Made by a program: the position numbers and the translations under genes. This document shows positions 22,886 to 35,112 of a stretch of 64,000 nucleotides of DNA, piece by piece (the stretch's first letter is position 1; the number at the start of each line of letters is the position of its first letter). Source of the stretch: Incurvaria masculella (lineage: Eukaryota > Arthropoda > Insecta > Lepidoptera > Incurvariidae); the NCBI GenBank assembly GCA_946894095.1, contig OX335642.1:23881021-23945020 (forward strand), written 5' to 3'. The notes beneath the pieces were generated by a model. It was given only the letters and a program-made list of their open reading frames with translations, had not been told where the DNA came from and did no database searches.

Positions 22886-23258
22886 GAGCAGCTGGTAGCT
22901 CAAGATCACGTGGATTTGCCTTGCATGACAGAGGTCATAGGTTCTAATCCCCGCCGTCTTCGCGCACCACTGAATTCTTTCTAAGTTGAATAATTTATGT
23001 AACATTGTGTGTCTTCTTCCCCTACTAGTTGGTAAAATTAAGCCCGCCCGGATTGGTATCATCGCATTGAATGTAAGGATGGTCGGAACGGCAGTGAAAT
23101 TTTTTCCTGATTTCCCATCTAGTTCAATGCATCCGTTCTTGTTAAGGGTAGGTCCTGGCATGGCACTAAATCAGGAATGCGGTGTGGTCACGACGGTGGG
23201 TGCGGTATTAGCATAGTTAATCTATGTTATTAGCCATCAATATCCAGTTACACCAAAA
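22886..23258 (+). mobile_element. SINE, nearly full length, tRNA-like head
   Basis: Head GCTGGTAGCTCAAGATCACG with B-box-like GGTTCTAATCCC, body with GCCCGCCCGGATTGGTATCA and CCATCTAGTTCAATGCATCC, tail ATCAATATCCAGTTACA then AAAAA. It lies in the intron upstream of Patj exon 8. Confidence 0.75.
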
Positions 23259-23861
23259 AGTCTAATGTAAGTATTTGATTTAAGTTTCCAAGGCGATTCG
23301 CTTACTCACAGTTATGATATCCGACTTATAGTCGCGAAAAGACACACGGAAAAAAATGTAATGCTATTTTGATTGAAAACTATATCAGTAAATAGATGTC
23401 TATTACAGCTGTCAGGAAAAGTGAAGCTGTTTGACGTGTAACTGATTTTACCAAAAACCATTGCTATACGTATAGAGACGGGCATCTCCCTTTCGCTCCC
23501 CGAGACGAGCTGGCATTGCGACTCCTCGCGAAAAACCTCAGGGAAGCGAGTGCCGGGCGAGGCCGGTATTGTCGAGTCGCGCAGCTTTGGTTACATGCGA
23601 GGGGACGTGGAGCGATTCCGTACCGTCAGCAGAATCGCTAAAATGTGTCGTTGATATTACTTCAATTTACGAAGACAGAAAGGGAAAGAGTTAGACCCGA
23701 ATATTCTGAGTTATGTTATACAAACGTATATTAAAACCTAGTACGGGTGGCTGCGGCGAGGTGCAAAATCACGCAAGGCAAGGCATCATATTACCAGCAA
23801 ATTTGTGAACTCTTGCAGACGTATCGAGCTTTCTTTCAAAGAGTCCTAGATTGAGCGAATG

Positions 23862-24155
23862 AAACAAGTGCGTGTCGGACTCGCACACGAAGGGTTCCGT
23901 ACCATCGTAAAAAAAAACCAAAAAAAACACGTTTTTTGTATGGGAGCCTCCTTTAATTTTAATTATTTTTTAATCTTACCTATTTGTTATTGTAGCGGCA
24001 AAATAAAAATTACACACTCTGTGAAAATTTCAGCTGTCTACCTGTTACGGTTACTGAGATACAGCCCTATGACAGACGGACGGACGGACGGACGGACGGA
24101 CAGCGGAGGCTTAGTAATAGGGTTCCGTTTTCACCGTTTGGGTACGGAACCCTAA
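23862..24155 (+). repeat. Recurrent lepidopteran-type repeat with (GGAC)n tract
   Basis: AAGTGCGTGTCGGACTCGCA to GGGTACGGAACCC, with five GGAC steps at 24075-24100. I recognise the sequence as common in moth and butterfly genomes but not its family name. Other copies: 33115-33190, 48518-48715 with 49675-49795, 62935-63170. Confidence 0.7.
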
Positions 24156-24294
24156 AAAAGCACTCGCCAGCAGTTCCATATTCCAGTTGTGGCAGAGAAG
24201 CGAGTTTGAGAAAAGCCTGACTTCAACCACAAATGGGTGCTCTATTCTCTATGAAGAGTGCGCCGAGTATAGAGAGTTACCCTACAAACCGTCT

Positions 24295-24475
24295 GTGACT
24301 TAGAGATTCCAGCGTTCCGTTTTGGTATTGCCGTATAAGTCAAATGTGCAAATTTAGTGAGCGCAAACGCAAACTTCGAGTCCATTTGAATTCTCAGCTC
24401 ATGTTTGTGCTCACTAACTTTGGATACTTGATAGACCCAGACGGCCATCGGTAAGTTTCGGGTCGCCCACAAGAT
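24295..24475. repeat. Dispersed repeat pair, copy at 24.4 kb
   Basis: Second copy of the repeat at 3742-3960, same orientation, about 70% alike by eye. Confidence 0.5.
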
Positions 24476-24609
24476 AGGCGGCGTTACAGAAGGCCATCAC
24501 CCAGAATGTCCAATCACATTCTTTTACAAATTGTTAATAGAAAATATCACATTACAGTTGAATACTGCACTGTCTTTGCTGACTTAACGAAAAACAAACA
24601 AAATCGTCG

Positions 24610-24710
24610 TCTTCAGTCCATGTCCAGTTACATAAAAAACAGCGGCTTGTAGCCTAGTGCAGCGGGGACTGGCCTAGCGTACCAGAGGTCAGAGCTGGTA
24701 TTATATAAAG
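24610..24710 (+). mobile_element. SINE tail followed by a tRNA-like head
   Basis: CCATGTCCAGTTACATA then AAAAAA ends one copy; GGCCTAGCGTACCAGAGGTC just after is a head fragment of another. Confidence 0.5.
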
Positions 24711-25288
24711 TCAAGTAAAAGGGTAAATTAATAAAGTCGTTCTTTTTACAGCTTTCTTTCTCAAAATAATTTGTCCTTGCTTCGCGGTCGATTCTGTATG
24801 CATATCACTTTCATTGATATAAACTACGTACATACTTACACGATAATGTGTAATTTACTTAAAATGTTATTCGTATTCTACACTTTTCTGACGACCCTAC
24901 TGGCCGGCCCCAAGAAGCCCGCTTGTTTGTCAGTTATTCGCGAGCCCTCGACATCTACAATTCCGCGAAGAACTTTAACTTTGACCCAGTATCGCCCGGG
25001 CAGCCCACTTTCAGGACACTCGCGAACTCGCCGACGATATTTTTGGAACAGAAAGAGCAATATGTTCCCTGGATATAGAGGATTAGGTTGGAATGGTTCC
25101 AGAGAAGTTTTTCACTTCTGCGAAGCCGCGGCGGAGGGAAGGCAATTTTGAAACAATTTCCAACTGTATACGTGCAACCACTTATACAGCACAGACCATA
25201 TTGTATTTCTCAAAAGAGAAAGAACTATAACAGAAAAGAAGCACGGAGCTCGAATTTATAATTCGTATTACTGTACATTTAACCCAAT

Positions 25289-27195
25289 CAGCTGCGGTGG
25301 GAGCACAAACAAATCGATAAACTATCGTTACTCGATGTGAAAATTGTTAAATGTTTCGATTTTTGCGAGCATAATCACGTAGGTCGATATTTAACGTCTG
25401 AGACATTTATCGATGAACGAATGGCAATAGAATGGCTAGATTTTATCGTGAGTATCTGTCAACAGACAGGCGCACGCGTGGTAAAAAATATATTTATAGG
25501 ATTAAAATAAGAACCTTAGAAATATGCTATAGTATAATTATTTCAGCTGACATCCGTTGCTTAATTTAGCTGAAATTCGATGATTTCAGATTTCAATAAA
25601 TTCAAAAATTAAATTAGCTATGCCGTAGTATTTAATAAATGTTCGAAGCCAATGAGTGAGTACGTAATGACCACGGAGGATGGATCCTCCGTGGTAATAA
25701 CCGACAATGTAGCTGAATTTATGTAGAGAAAATAATTATATTGATTCGAGTTACCTAACATCCTTATGTGAGTCTAAAATGTACTAAAATCAATTATTTC
25801 AAAGGTAAGGATACGCCCTTATATAGAATTGAAACAAATCTTCTCCATACAAGCAAAAAGTAGCGCCATCTATCCAAACTCGGAAGAACTACGTGAGCGC
25901 CGTGTCAAAGTCGTGTTGACAACTCGCCGCCATGTTGCATTAGGTCTAACGATGTAACCTTGTACCTGCGTCCTTAAATGTTTTCTTTTTAATTTAAACT
26001 TTTAAGTTCTTTTAACTTTCATGAATGAAAAATGTTTTTTGTAATTTCAAGGTATTCAAGTTAAATACAATTTGAATTTTCTCCTGTACCTGCTTGGTCT
26101 GGATCTACCTGCCTGTCATGTCAAACTATCTGATCTAACTACCTGACCTGATCTAACTATCTGGAATGTAGATCAGGTCGGGACGTTTACCTTGAGTGGT
26201 CGCATGATGGGTCTACGACCAGTGTTTCCCAAGATATAACGAAAACAAATTTTGACATGACATGCAGGTAGATCAGGTCGGGACGTTTACTTTGAGTGGT
26301 CGCATGATGGGTCTCCGATCAGCGTATGCCAAGATATAACGAAAACAAATTTTGACATGACTGGCAGGTAGATCAGGTCGGGACGTTTACTTTGAGTGGT
26401 CGCATGATGGGTCTACGATCAGCGTATCCCAAGATATAACGAAAACAAATTTTGACATAACAGGCAAGTAAATCAGTTCGGGACGTTTATTTCGAGTGGT
26501 CGCATGATAGATCACATTAAAAAAAAATCTTTGATGACCCACTCATACTCATTACCACTCCAAAATAAACCAGAAATAAAAAGGACGCCCGTACAAGGTT
26601 AGTTCACCTACACGTGCGACGCGCGGGATGGCGTCACTTGCCCGCTTATGAACTATGGTAGTTAATTAAATTATCGATTGAAAATGCAATTATTCAATGG
26701 TTAAAATGATATGTTATTCCATGTGTCTTTGTAACTTTCGTATCGTATTTTATGCACCCTTTTACTACGCAACTAGGCATTTTCACGACTCAACATCACT
26801 CTGCCGCGGTCTGCAGACGACTGAGTCGCGTTGGCCCTAAACGAATATTTTAGGGCCAACGTACTGGTGCCATTAGTCGTGCGCGTTGACCGGGTCCTTA
26901 CGAAGTAATATATAAGTCAATGACTAAAATTGGTTTATCGTCCCGTGTTATGGATCGCGATATAAATACCGTAGTCAAACATCAAACAAAATTGATAAAA
27001 AATATTTGTGCTCCCATGCATCGATAAAACAACCTTCATTTCGATGTTAGTCTATGCCATCGGCAAGTTTTATCGTTGACGTGTGATAACCCAGTGTTTG
27101 TGCTCGGCCGTTACTATTACCGAAGCAAATAGTCATTTATCGATCGAAATAGTGTTATGGGCGCTTTATCGATAATTTGTGCTCCCGCTGCAGGT
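25289..27195. mobile_element. Candidate DNA element with GGGAGCACAAA terminal repeats
   Basis: CTGCGGTGGGAGCACAAACA then AATCGATAAA at 25291 is inverted at 27165-27193 (TTTATCGATAATTTGTGCTC, CCGCTGCAG). A third related end lies at 27000-27030. No transposase is seen in the 1.9 kb; a 100-bp tandem repeat is inside. Confidence 0.5.
26168..26515. repeat. 100-bp tandem repeat, 3.5 copies
   Basis: Units start GTAGATCAGGTCGGGACG at 26168, 26268, 26368 and (GTAAATCAGTTCGGGACG) 26468. Each contains AGTGGTCGCATGATGGGTCT and CCAAGATATAACGAAAAC. Confidence 0.9.
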
Positions 27196-27464
27196 CAACA
27201 TGATTAAAAAGAGTTATCAAAGCAAATTATCAAATGAAGTTCTCTTTTATTTTATTCCATTTATATAAACATCTGATAGTCAACTTAGCTAGTTAACTAC
27301 ACTAAGTAACGTCACGATCTAATTGATTGATACGCGGATTCCATTACGGTGAAGAAGATCCCGCAAAGATGCTACAAAAGTATTGAAATCAAATATTATT
27401 AGCGCCAAGAAACGCCACAAAACAAATTCAGTTTCGTCCAATTTCGGTGAATATTTTTCGCGTC

Positions 27465-28157
27465 CTCACCTCTACTATCCTGTCGATGCCTCTGATCTTG
27501 AAGCTGAGATACTCTGAACAACTTTTGGGGAGTTTCCATGTAGCTTACCTGTATTTTAACGTCGTTGACTCTGATCTTGCCGCTAAGAGAAATTGAACTA
27601 ATTTTACATGGATTTTTTTCCGCGAAGCTTACCTCTTCTGTCCGGCGCGGTTGACTCTGAATCCGCTAAGATAAATATAAATACTTTTAATTTATGGATA
27701 TTTTCCGCTTTGTATACCTATGCATTTCTGTCGTTGACTCTCGCTACTCAGGTAAACTGAATTACTTTTCTATCTTTTCGCTCTTTTCGCTCTGCTGTGC
27801 TGATAAGCTGACTACTTTTCCATAAAAAATGTGCGCCTAGCTTGCCTCTACTACTCGGTCGTGGACTTTGATTTTTTCGCTTTGAGATTTTTGGGACATT
27901 TCTATGGATATTTTCCTCAACTGTTCTGTCGTTGACTCAGAACTAGCTACGTAAATGGGCTGAACTACTTTTCCATGAAGAATGTGCGCATAGCTTTAAT
28001 TCCTGTTGTGGACTCCGATCTTGCCGCTAAGATTATCTGAACCACCTTTCAATTGAGATTTTGCGCGTAGCTTACCTCATCTTTACTCTCGTTGATTCTG
28101 ATCTTACTGATAAGATGAGCTGACTACTTGTATATAAAGATTTAGTGCATCGCTCAC
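27465..28157 (-). repeat. About nine decayed tandem copies of the Patj exon 7 end plus donor
   Basis: Reading + strand, motifs like GTCGTTGACTCTGATCTTGC recur at about 80-bp spacing: near 28091, 28010, 27930, 27858, 27790, 27730, 27645, 27560 and 27485. Each is part of a degenerate copy of the exon 7 segment, usually preceded by a remnant of its donor (CTTACCTC, CTCACCTC). Copies at 27465-27540 and 27541-27625 remain the closest to the exon. Stops and deletions show that most are not coding. This is an old counterpart of the fresher arrays at exons 2, 8 and 9. Confidence 0.8.
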
Positions 28158-28249
28158 CTCTACTATCCTGTCGTTGACTCTGATCTTGCCGCTGAGATAG
28201 GCCGAACTACTTTTGCTGATGCTCTTCACGAAAATTCCACTCAGCTCCT
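28158..28249 (-). CDS. Patj: Patj exon 7: middle of PDZ2
   Basis: The exon enters with two bases that complete a Glu codon and codes 30 residues, ELSGIFVKSISKSSSAYLSG then KIRVNDRIVE. This equals EELSGIFVKSVSPGSAADLSGRIRVNDRIIE-type sequence in fly Patj. Acceptor ATTTCCAG|AG, donor GAG|GTGAGC; it ends in phase 0. The usual PGG/PGS turn after the third strand is replaced by SKSSS. A chain of about nine decayed copies of this exon's 3' part and donor follows in the intron. Confidence 0.92.
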
Positions 28250-28454
28250 CTGGAAATAATAAGTTTCATTATTTTCATATGTTTATGGCATAGGTAATAA
28301 TCACCATGTAGACGTTTCCGCGTTTCTATAAATGTGTGTATACATTTATAAAATACTTTATTGTAATTCATATATTTTTTCCACACAAGTAAATCAGAAA
28401 GTTGCTGTTCCGAGGGATCAAAGGTGGCCAGAACACCAAAATTAACCCAACAGT

Positions 28455-28745
28455 GTCATTTACGGTGCCATGCCAGGACATTTCCTTTATGAGCGCGGCT
28501 ACGTTTAGCTGGATGGAAAACACGGACAGTTTTTCATTGCCGTTTCGATGGTCTTTTCACCCAACGCGATGGTACAAATCCCGGCGGGCGTAACCCTACT
28601 ACCTATTATGGGAAGGAGACCTACAGCGTCACATGGATTCTGGATGGATGGAACTCAGAAAGAGAAAGAAAGTGGTGCGTGAACGGGTCGGGGATTTGAA
28701 GCCCAAGCAACGCAGGTCCTCGCGCCACTGAGCAAAGAGCTATTC
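28455..28745 (-). mobile_element. SINE copy
   Basis: Body CGGTGCCATGCCAGGACATT and GCTGGATGGAAAACACGGAC; head remnant near 28680-28745. It sits just upstream of Patj exon 7. Confidence 0.7.
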
Positions 28746-28749
28746 GAAA

Positions 28750-30097
28750 CTGAGCTATGTGTCTTTCAATATTATCTATTTTGCCCTCCCATCCCATGGA
28801 GTATCTTTCTCGGTTGTTACGATCATTGCGCGCGCATGCCAAGTCGGTGGTTACGATACAGTTCCCTCCAAAGTCTTTCCTACGAACAGTGTGGAAGCAA
28901 AAACGGGAGTGGCAACCGAAACTCGTTTGTATAGGAGCGGCGTAGTCAATTTTACATACAATATCGGTAGCACCGGCGAGTCAGTTCTCTTACGAATTAC
29001 CCCACTACTGATAGTTCCAAATATACGTAAGAACTATTTAGTGCATCGGACATTCGATGTTGAGCGTCCCGAATTCGTAAGCGAACCAAGCGAGCATGTC
29101 CTGAACAGCGGGAGTAATCATTGTTTTCGATTCGACCAAGTAACCACGATAGCAGCAGAATACTAGATGCCACGCTTGGTTCGGGAATCCATTGAAATCT
29201 CCAGACATGCAAATTTCAACCGGGACGACAGCATCAGAATCTCTGCTGCTTGCTTAACATAGACCTAAGGACACACACGTAACAGTTTCCGACACCGTTC
29301 AGATACCGTTAGTTATGTGTGCTCGGAACCCTTCATGTCCATGGTACAGCAAGTTCAAAACCCACCCGCGTCCGCACAGCAGCCGAAACCTGCCATACAC
29401 CTAAACTCTTCGCAGCTGACGCCCGCCAGTTTCCTTAACGTCTGACAGCACGGCTTGTGCTGTCAGACGTTATTCCGGGGCACTAAAGTGGTCCTGATGA
29501 TGCCTCCGGCGTTGCAGCTAAAACGTGTCGGCCCAGTACGGCATTGTGCACCGGGTTAGAACTAGAACTAGAGTTATACGTTTTCCACTAACATGTGGCT
29601 ACGCTGTCGCCATGCGAATTAGTTTCAACCGCCACTCCAGTCCTTCCTTCCTCGCTGCCTGCGGATAAGAATAAAACTGTTTATGCGACGCCATTGTTTT
29701 TCGGGAGCGCAGCGTGAAAACAAGACGGGTGTTTACGGAAGAGTCTTTCCACAGATTGTTTTGTATACGTTGCAAGATTCTCCGGTAAACATCGTTCGCT
29801 TTTATCTCTTCGGCAACTTCAAATAGTTACAGGTGATGAAATAAGAAAACTTCGTCTCTGCTGTTTGTAAAAAAAAAAACAAAGGTGCCGTTTTTGGCTA
29901 CTGCGGTTCCCAGTTGTTGACTGATGTCAACCTCGTTTAGCCAAATGATGATCTAAGCACACCTAATATCTATCTGTAGGAACATGTAAATGTCAAATCA
30001 GTATTACTTTATTCGTATTGTTCTAGATCTCTAGACGGACAACCTATTTGTCGCTAACTTGACAAAAGACTTAGTGACACGTTGTTTGTTTATAGCG
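28750..30097. other. Less AT-rich intron segment, origin unknown
   Basis: The stretch 28840-29700 has more balanced base composition than other introns and long open frames on both strands, but no recognised domain. It ends near the hairpin at 29437-29471. Confidence 0.4.
29437..29471. repeat. Perfect 15-bp hairpin
   Basis: AACGTCTGACAGCAC, loop GGCTT, then the exact inverse. CTAA follows 11 bases later. See findings for the Helitron-end idea. Confidence 0.85.
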
Positions 30098-31702
30098 TTA
30101 AGAGGATAATGAGGTGATAGAGTTCCATACAATGTCTCATGCCTGTTTCCTCAGGCGAATTAAGAAATATTTTTCTGATTATTTTTACATTAAATAAATC
30201 TTCTGAGAGTAAATCAATCGTATGTACGTTTAGATTTTTCGATAACTTATTTTATATCCATGAAACTAGCTGCGGTACCCGGCACCGCTCGGGTCCAAGT
30301 CGTTTTGGACTGATGTTGAGCTGAATTATTTCCTAGATAAAAAGTATCCCAAAGGGCTGGTCGAAAAGGGAACAAAATTTCTCGCACTGACTACTATGAC
30401 TTAAAATTGTTCCTTAGGAAAATAGTTTTGCCATTATACTATTACGTAAAAGAAACATAAAAAATATATGCGAGATAAAAAAAAAACAAAAACTAATTGA
30501 GTTTTCAGGATTCGAACCTGAACCCTCCCTCGAACAAAACACTTTTGAACCGGTCGCTTATACGCGCTAGGCCAACTGGCTTCTTACTTTTATCGCGAAA
30601 ATTGTTAATCCTTTCTATTTTAGAGATATTTGGAAGGCGGGCAAAATGACGCCGCACGTAGCGCCGTCATGCGCCACGGGATGGTAATTTCATTGATATT
30701 GCTCAGCTTTAGGATATTTAGCGTGATTCTATGTATCCTAAAGCAAGCTCCGCGATCGAATCTGTAAATCGGTACAAACGGCATCTTGATCTGTTCTGTG
30801 GTTACGGAGATTACCCCTCGCATGTGGACAGACGTTCCATTTTATATAAGTACTAGCTGCGGTATCCGGCTCCGCTCGGGTCCATGTCCTTTTGGACTGA
30901 TGTCGAGCTGAATTATTTCCTAGATAAAAAGTAGGTAGCCCTAAGGGCTGGTCGTAAAGGCTGGTCAATAAATATGTTATTTATTTGCTACTTTTTAATC
31001 ATAACGGGTGGAGCCGATATGCATTAATTAAATAAGAAATATTCCAACATTCCCATTTAGAATACATAGGGCGCACTATAAGTTTTCGGAACTGGCCACT
31101 TAGCTATTATTATCTGAAAAGTTATTAAGTAATTTGGTATTATAACTCATACGTGTGCACGAAAGGGAAGAAATCAAAATCATCGTCAACTTAAACACGT
31201 CACTTTGTATGGACAGTATGGAAGAAACTCTATGCGGTTCACTGAAAGTGATTTGTTTGAACATTGATTAACTCATCCCTCTCTTCGTGCAATCAGTTCT
31301 TAGCCTATTTTTGACTTGTTTGTTTTGTCTTACTGTGACTTGTTTTTGCATTGTGGCGTCCTTTAAAAAAAATGCGTGTCTATATATTACCATGGTATTA
31401 ACTTATGATAATGTTCATAGCATTATTTTGTATGATTTTAAGTGTAATTTGACGGCTCAGCAAATCCTTGCTCGGACTCAAACTGCTTTTGGCGATGAAA
31501 CACCATGAAAGGGGACTATCGCGTCAATCTTGTGACTAATTTCGTGATGGTCAGCTTTATGCAACAAAAACATAAATGATGTGCGCCGTAAGATAATATA
31601 ATATAATATAGAGAAGATAAGCCTCTGAATATTTGTATACAAATGAAAAGGAAACAGGCACGAGCCTTTGTGTGGAACTTGATCAACTCATTATCCTCTG
31701 AA
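30098..31702. mobile_element. Larger member of the AGGATAATGAGG inverted-repeat family
   Basis: Left end GAGGATAATGAGGTGATAGA at 30101; right end GTGGAACTTGATCAACTC then ATTATCCTC at 31669-31699. The 1.6-kb interior has acquired other repeats, including two copies of a GCTGCGGTACCCGGC block (30270-30365 and 30853-30962) and a tRNA-like segment. Confidence 0.6.
30500..30583 (-). repeat. tRNA-derived sequence (SINE head or tRNA pseudogene)
   Basis: The minus strand has an A-box-like TTGGCCTAGCGCG and a perfect B box in a 5-bp T-arm (TCAGG/CCTGA around TTCGAAT). The anticodon arm is not well formed and no 7-bp acceptor stem pairs, so this is not a working tRNA. Confidence 0.6.
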
Positions 31703-31714
31703 CTTGCAACTTTT

Positions 31715-32876
31715 GAACGTTCAAAACATAAAATATTTTTAAATAAAAAAAGGACCGCCTTCAAAAAAACCGGAACTAAAAAGCAAAAAATAATTGGTTA
31801 CTTTTACTTAATGTACGACAAGCTATTTTAATACTAACTAATTATGTACAATTTCTTAATTTTTAATCATCTTTTGAAGTCGGTGCCTTGGGTAGAGTTC
31901 ACTCCGCACGCCGTTGACCGAACAGACACAATTTCAGCCGAACACACCCGAAGTCTACGAGAGCGTAGACAACCTGAGTCAGCAATGATTGGTCCACAGA
32001 GCATTCTACCTGGAGATGCCCTTAGCGTTGGTTTACGTGCATGCTGATATCGATGCAGCAGCGCAGCGTACTGAAATTGGGTTTTAACGATTATTAGTAC
32101 TTTCGGCTTTATAAAGGCGCGCACTGGTGAAGGAGTAGGTAAGTTAATTCGCTGCTCTGTGGATTGGTGCTTCCTACGACATCGTTGTCTGAACGAAACG
32201 ATTTCTGCCGAAATTGGTGAGATATGTACCTACTAACCGCACACTCGTTTTGACACGTAGTTCAGAGTAGACACCTCAAAGTCGCTACCAATAGTATTCT
32301 GTTCTTTTTTATATTTGTAATTTTTTGTTTTGGGTTATGTAGGTATTTAGGCAGAATAAAAAGTACAAGCTACACCTACCTAAATATTTACCATATACAT
32401 AAGTGGTCGTTGTTTTTATATTGGTTTGTTTGTTCAGTTTGTAGGGTTTTCTTGTAAATATTTAGTTTTTACTGTGTTAGGTATTTAGTTTAAGTTATAA
32501 GGAATATTTAAATTACAAAGAACTTGCCTAAATACCTACTTACATACGTTTTTCCGACCTGTTTGTTTATTTAATTTTTGATTTTGTGTTTTTTCCTTTA
32601 AGTAGGTTAATGTAAGTAGCTACCTACTTATATTTCTTTCTTAGCCATAGGTAATATTAATCTAACTACTTACAGCCCTTATAGAACATCTACCTAAGGC
32701 ACCGACTTCAAAAGATGATTAAAAATTAAGAAATTGTACATAATTAGTTAGTATTAAAATAGCTTGTCGTACATTAATTAAAAGTAACCAATTATTTTTT
32801 TCTTTTTAGTTCCGGTTTTTTTGAAGGCTGTCCTTTTTTTATTTAAAAATATTTTATTTTTTGCTTTTTTAGTGGT
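31715..32876. repeat. Large fold-back, about 185-bp arms
   Basis: Sequence 31715-31900 (GGACCGCCTTCAAAAAAACC, TGTACGACAAGCTATTTTAA, ATCTTTTGAAGTCGGTGCCT) is inverted with few changes at 32690-32876. The 790-bp interior is AT-rich with GTAGGTA-type motifs and no ORF. Confidence 0.8.
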
Positions 32877-34690
32877 GGCGTCACATTTTGACTCAAGGTG
32901 GGCGAGCTATCCTGCTCAACTTCACATACAAAGTGGAAAGAAGATCATGCGCACCTCACTATCTCATGCGAACCCTTTAAACTGTTACTAAACCCTACAA
33001 TGAACGAGCATTATGAGATATGAAACCATTGAGAAATCTCATTTCTGACGAAAGGTAGACCGGTACCTATCTGGATTCATGAGTTCACGGTTCATGAGAT
33101 AGAGCGCTGGGACAGCCGGACGGACGGACGGACAGCGGAAGCTTAGTATTATAGTATCCGTTGGTACCCTTTGGGTACGGAACCCTAACAAGGCAAAACA
33201 ACGAATGTCCAGAACCGCTGAGCTTCTGAATTTCTCATCCTTCCATTGTTCCGGAGAGTCTGTTTCTTGCGTAAGTGTTGTATGAAAATGTGTACATATC
33301 GGTCTCGTGTATCCCCTTAACAGTTGAATTTTGTAAAATCACAAGCGAGCGTTTTCGTCGTAAAAAGAAGTCACTGAAAATTTTAAGTTTCTAGGATAAT
33401 TGGTTTCGGAGATCTCAACATGAGTGGTTTTCGCCTAATGTGTTCATTTTGACCTGTTTTACCCCTCTAATAGTAGAATTTTTAAAAATATTCTCTTCGT
33501 AAACATTCCCATCTTCGTAAACAAAACTACTCTGACATTTCTGGGTTCAGCGGCTCTAGAGATAGAAATGTGTACAATTTGCCCTCTTTTACCCCCTTCA
33601 ATACCCCCAACAGTTGAATTAAAAAAAACCTCTCATACTGAGCAATCTCACCCTTAAAGAAAGCTACTGTAACTAAAAAATCATATTTCTGGGTTCGCGG
33701 GCTTAAGAAATTCGATGTTTGTTGTATTTAAGTACCAAACTACTGAACCGATTTTGATAAAAAAAAAATGGGACCAACTAGAAAGTATACCCTTTCGAAC
33801 AAAAAAAGAATTATTCAAATCGGTTCAGGGGTCTTCGAGTAATCGGTGAACATACATAAAAAAAAGAGAAAAAAAAAAGATTCCGACGAATTGAGAACCT
33901 CCTCCTTTTTTTCGAAGTCGGTTAAAAATATATAATATTTTGTTTTCGCCCCACCCTATCCGAGATACTAGATCCTGAAACCAGGTAGGTGCCGCAGCTA
34001 GCTACCCGCTTTGAGCTATCCTCGGAGCGTCCAATCGTGTGGGAGGATATCGGGTGAAGTAGGGGAGACAAGGGGGTGGTTGTTATCCCGAAGGGTCGTG
34101 TAATGATGTCACCCAATCTGCAAGCGGGATATTAATTTCTATTCAGTCGCTAATGCTTCCAATCGAGGGAACGTATGTAAATAGAAGAGATTTAATTTTT
34201 ATATTCTGTAAGGTATGATGATAATGGCCCAGAGATCTCAGAGATTTTTTTGTAAAACGAACATTCGGCTGTCTACAGGACAGGTACTGTCATGGACGTT
34301 GCTCTCCTCCAATTGCGTTCCCCGTCCAACCTATATTCTGAGCACCTGCAGAATAGAATCAAGCACCCTTGTAGGATTGACAATGAATCTTTCTTATCCA
34401 TCTATCCGTCTGTCTAGATAGTTAGACATCTGGCGTCGAGTGCAATTTTTTCGTACCTACAACTAGGCAGTTTTCAAACGCAATATAAACAAGCTCGATA
34501 GCGCTGCAAAAAAAAACACAAAGCCTCTGGCTTGATGCCTCGCGGACCGTGGTTTTACGAGGTGAGGTGGATTTGACTATTTTGGCGGAGGTTGCGTTGC
34601 TGCATCGCCGATATGGCTTTCAAAAGGCGCATTCATTTCGAAAATTCAAGCCGCTTTTCGCACCAGCTAGATTTTTTCTGTCAGCTGATG
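32877..34690. other. Intron with old repeat fragments
   Basis: Contains the (GGAC)n fragment at 33.1 kb and several copies of a weak motif set (CCCCTTAACAGTTGAATT, CCCAACAGTTGAATT) that look like a decayed tandem repeat between 33300 and 33640. No gene. Confidence 0.5.
33115..33190 (+). repeat. Fragment of the (GGAC)n repeat
   Basis: AGCCGGACGGACGGACGGAC then TTGGGTACGGAACCC. Only the end is present. Confidence 0.65.
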
Positions 34691-34696
34691 GTTCAG

Positions 34697-35043
34697 AGCC
34701 GGTAGTCTAAGTTGTCACCTAAATTGGCGTTACGGCAAACCGATCGACTGGCGTTTTCAAATGTATGGAGAAAATGAAGAGCGCGCGCAGCGGGCGTTAA
34801 GCGAACTAACATTTGCGAGTCCGAGCTTGATTTGACAGCTTACTCAACGTTGCCGTAAATACGTCGACGTTGCGGTTTACGTCCACTCTGCGTTTTCATA
34901 CAAATCGGAAGTCCGCGTTTGACTTTGACAGCTTGAAGAAGTAAAACCACAGAATATCTAGTAAAAACTTGTATGGAGTTTGGAGAAAACGCCAGTCGAT
35001 CGGTTTGCCGTAAACGCCAATTTCGGTGAGAACTCAGACTGCC
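34697..35043. mobile_element. MITE with 58-bp terminal inverted repeats
   Basis: Left end GCCGGTAGTCTAAGTTGTCA, CCTAAATTGGCGTTACGGC, CGATCGACTGGCGTTTTC is inverted at 34983-35043. A truncated relative in inverse orientation is at 15766-16012. Confidence 0.8.
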
Positions 35044-35112
35044 CACTCAGAGCAAAACAGGATATAAAGACAGGAAATGTAATCTTAAGTTTGACGCCAT
35101 ACCGCGCGTATG

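Noticed and set aside
26168..28249. CRISPR-like arrays
   Set aside because: The periodic units have no conserved-repeat/variable-spacer structure, and the genome is eukaryotic.
28759..29166. 135-codon plus ORF
   Set aside because: No recognisable domain; overlaps another ORF on the opposite strand and sits in a Patj intron.
30500..30583. Functional tRNA gene
   Set aside because: The T-arm and boxes are good, but no acceptor stem pairs and the anticodon arm is malformed.
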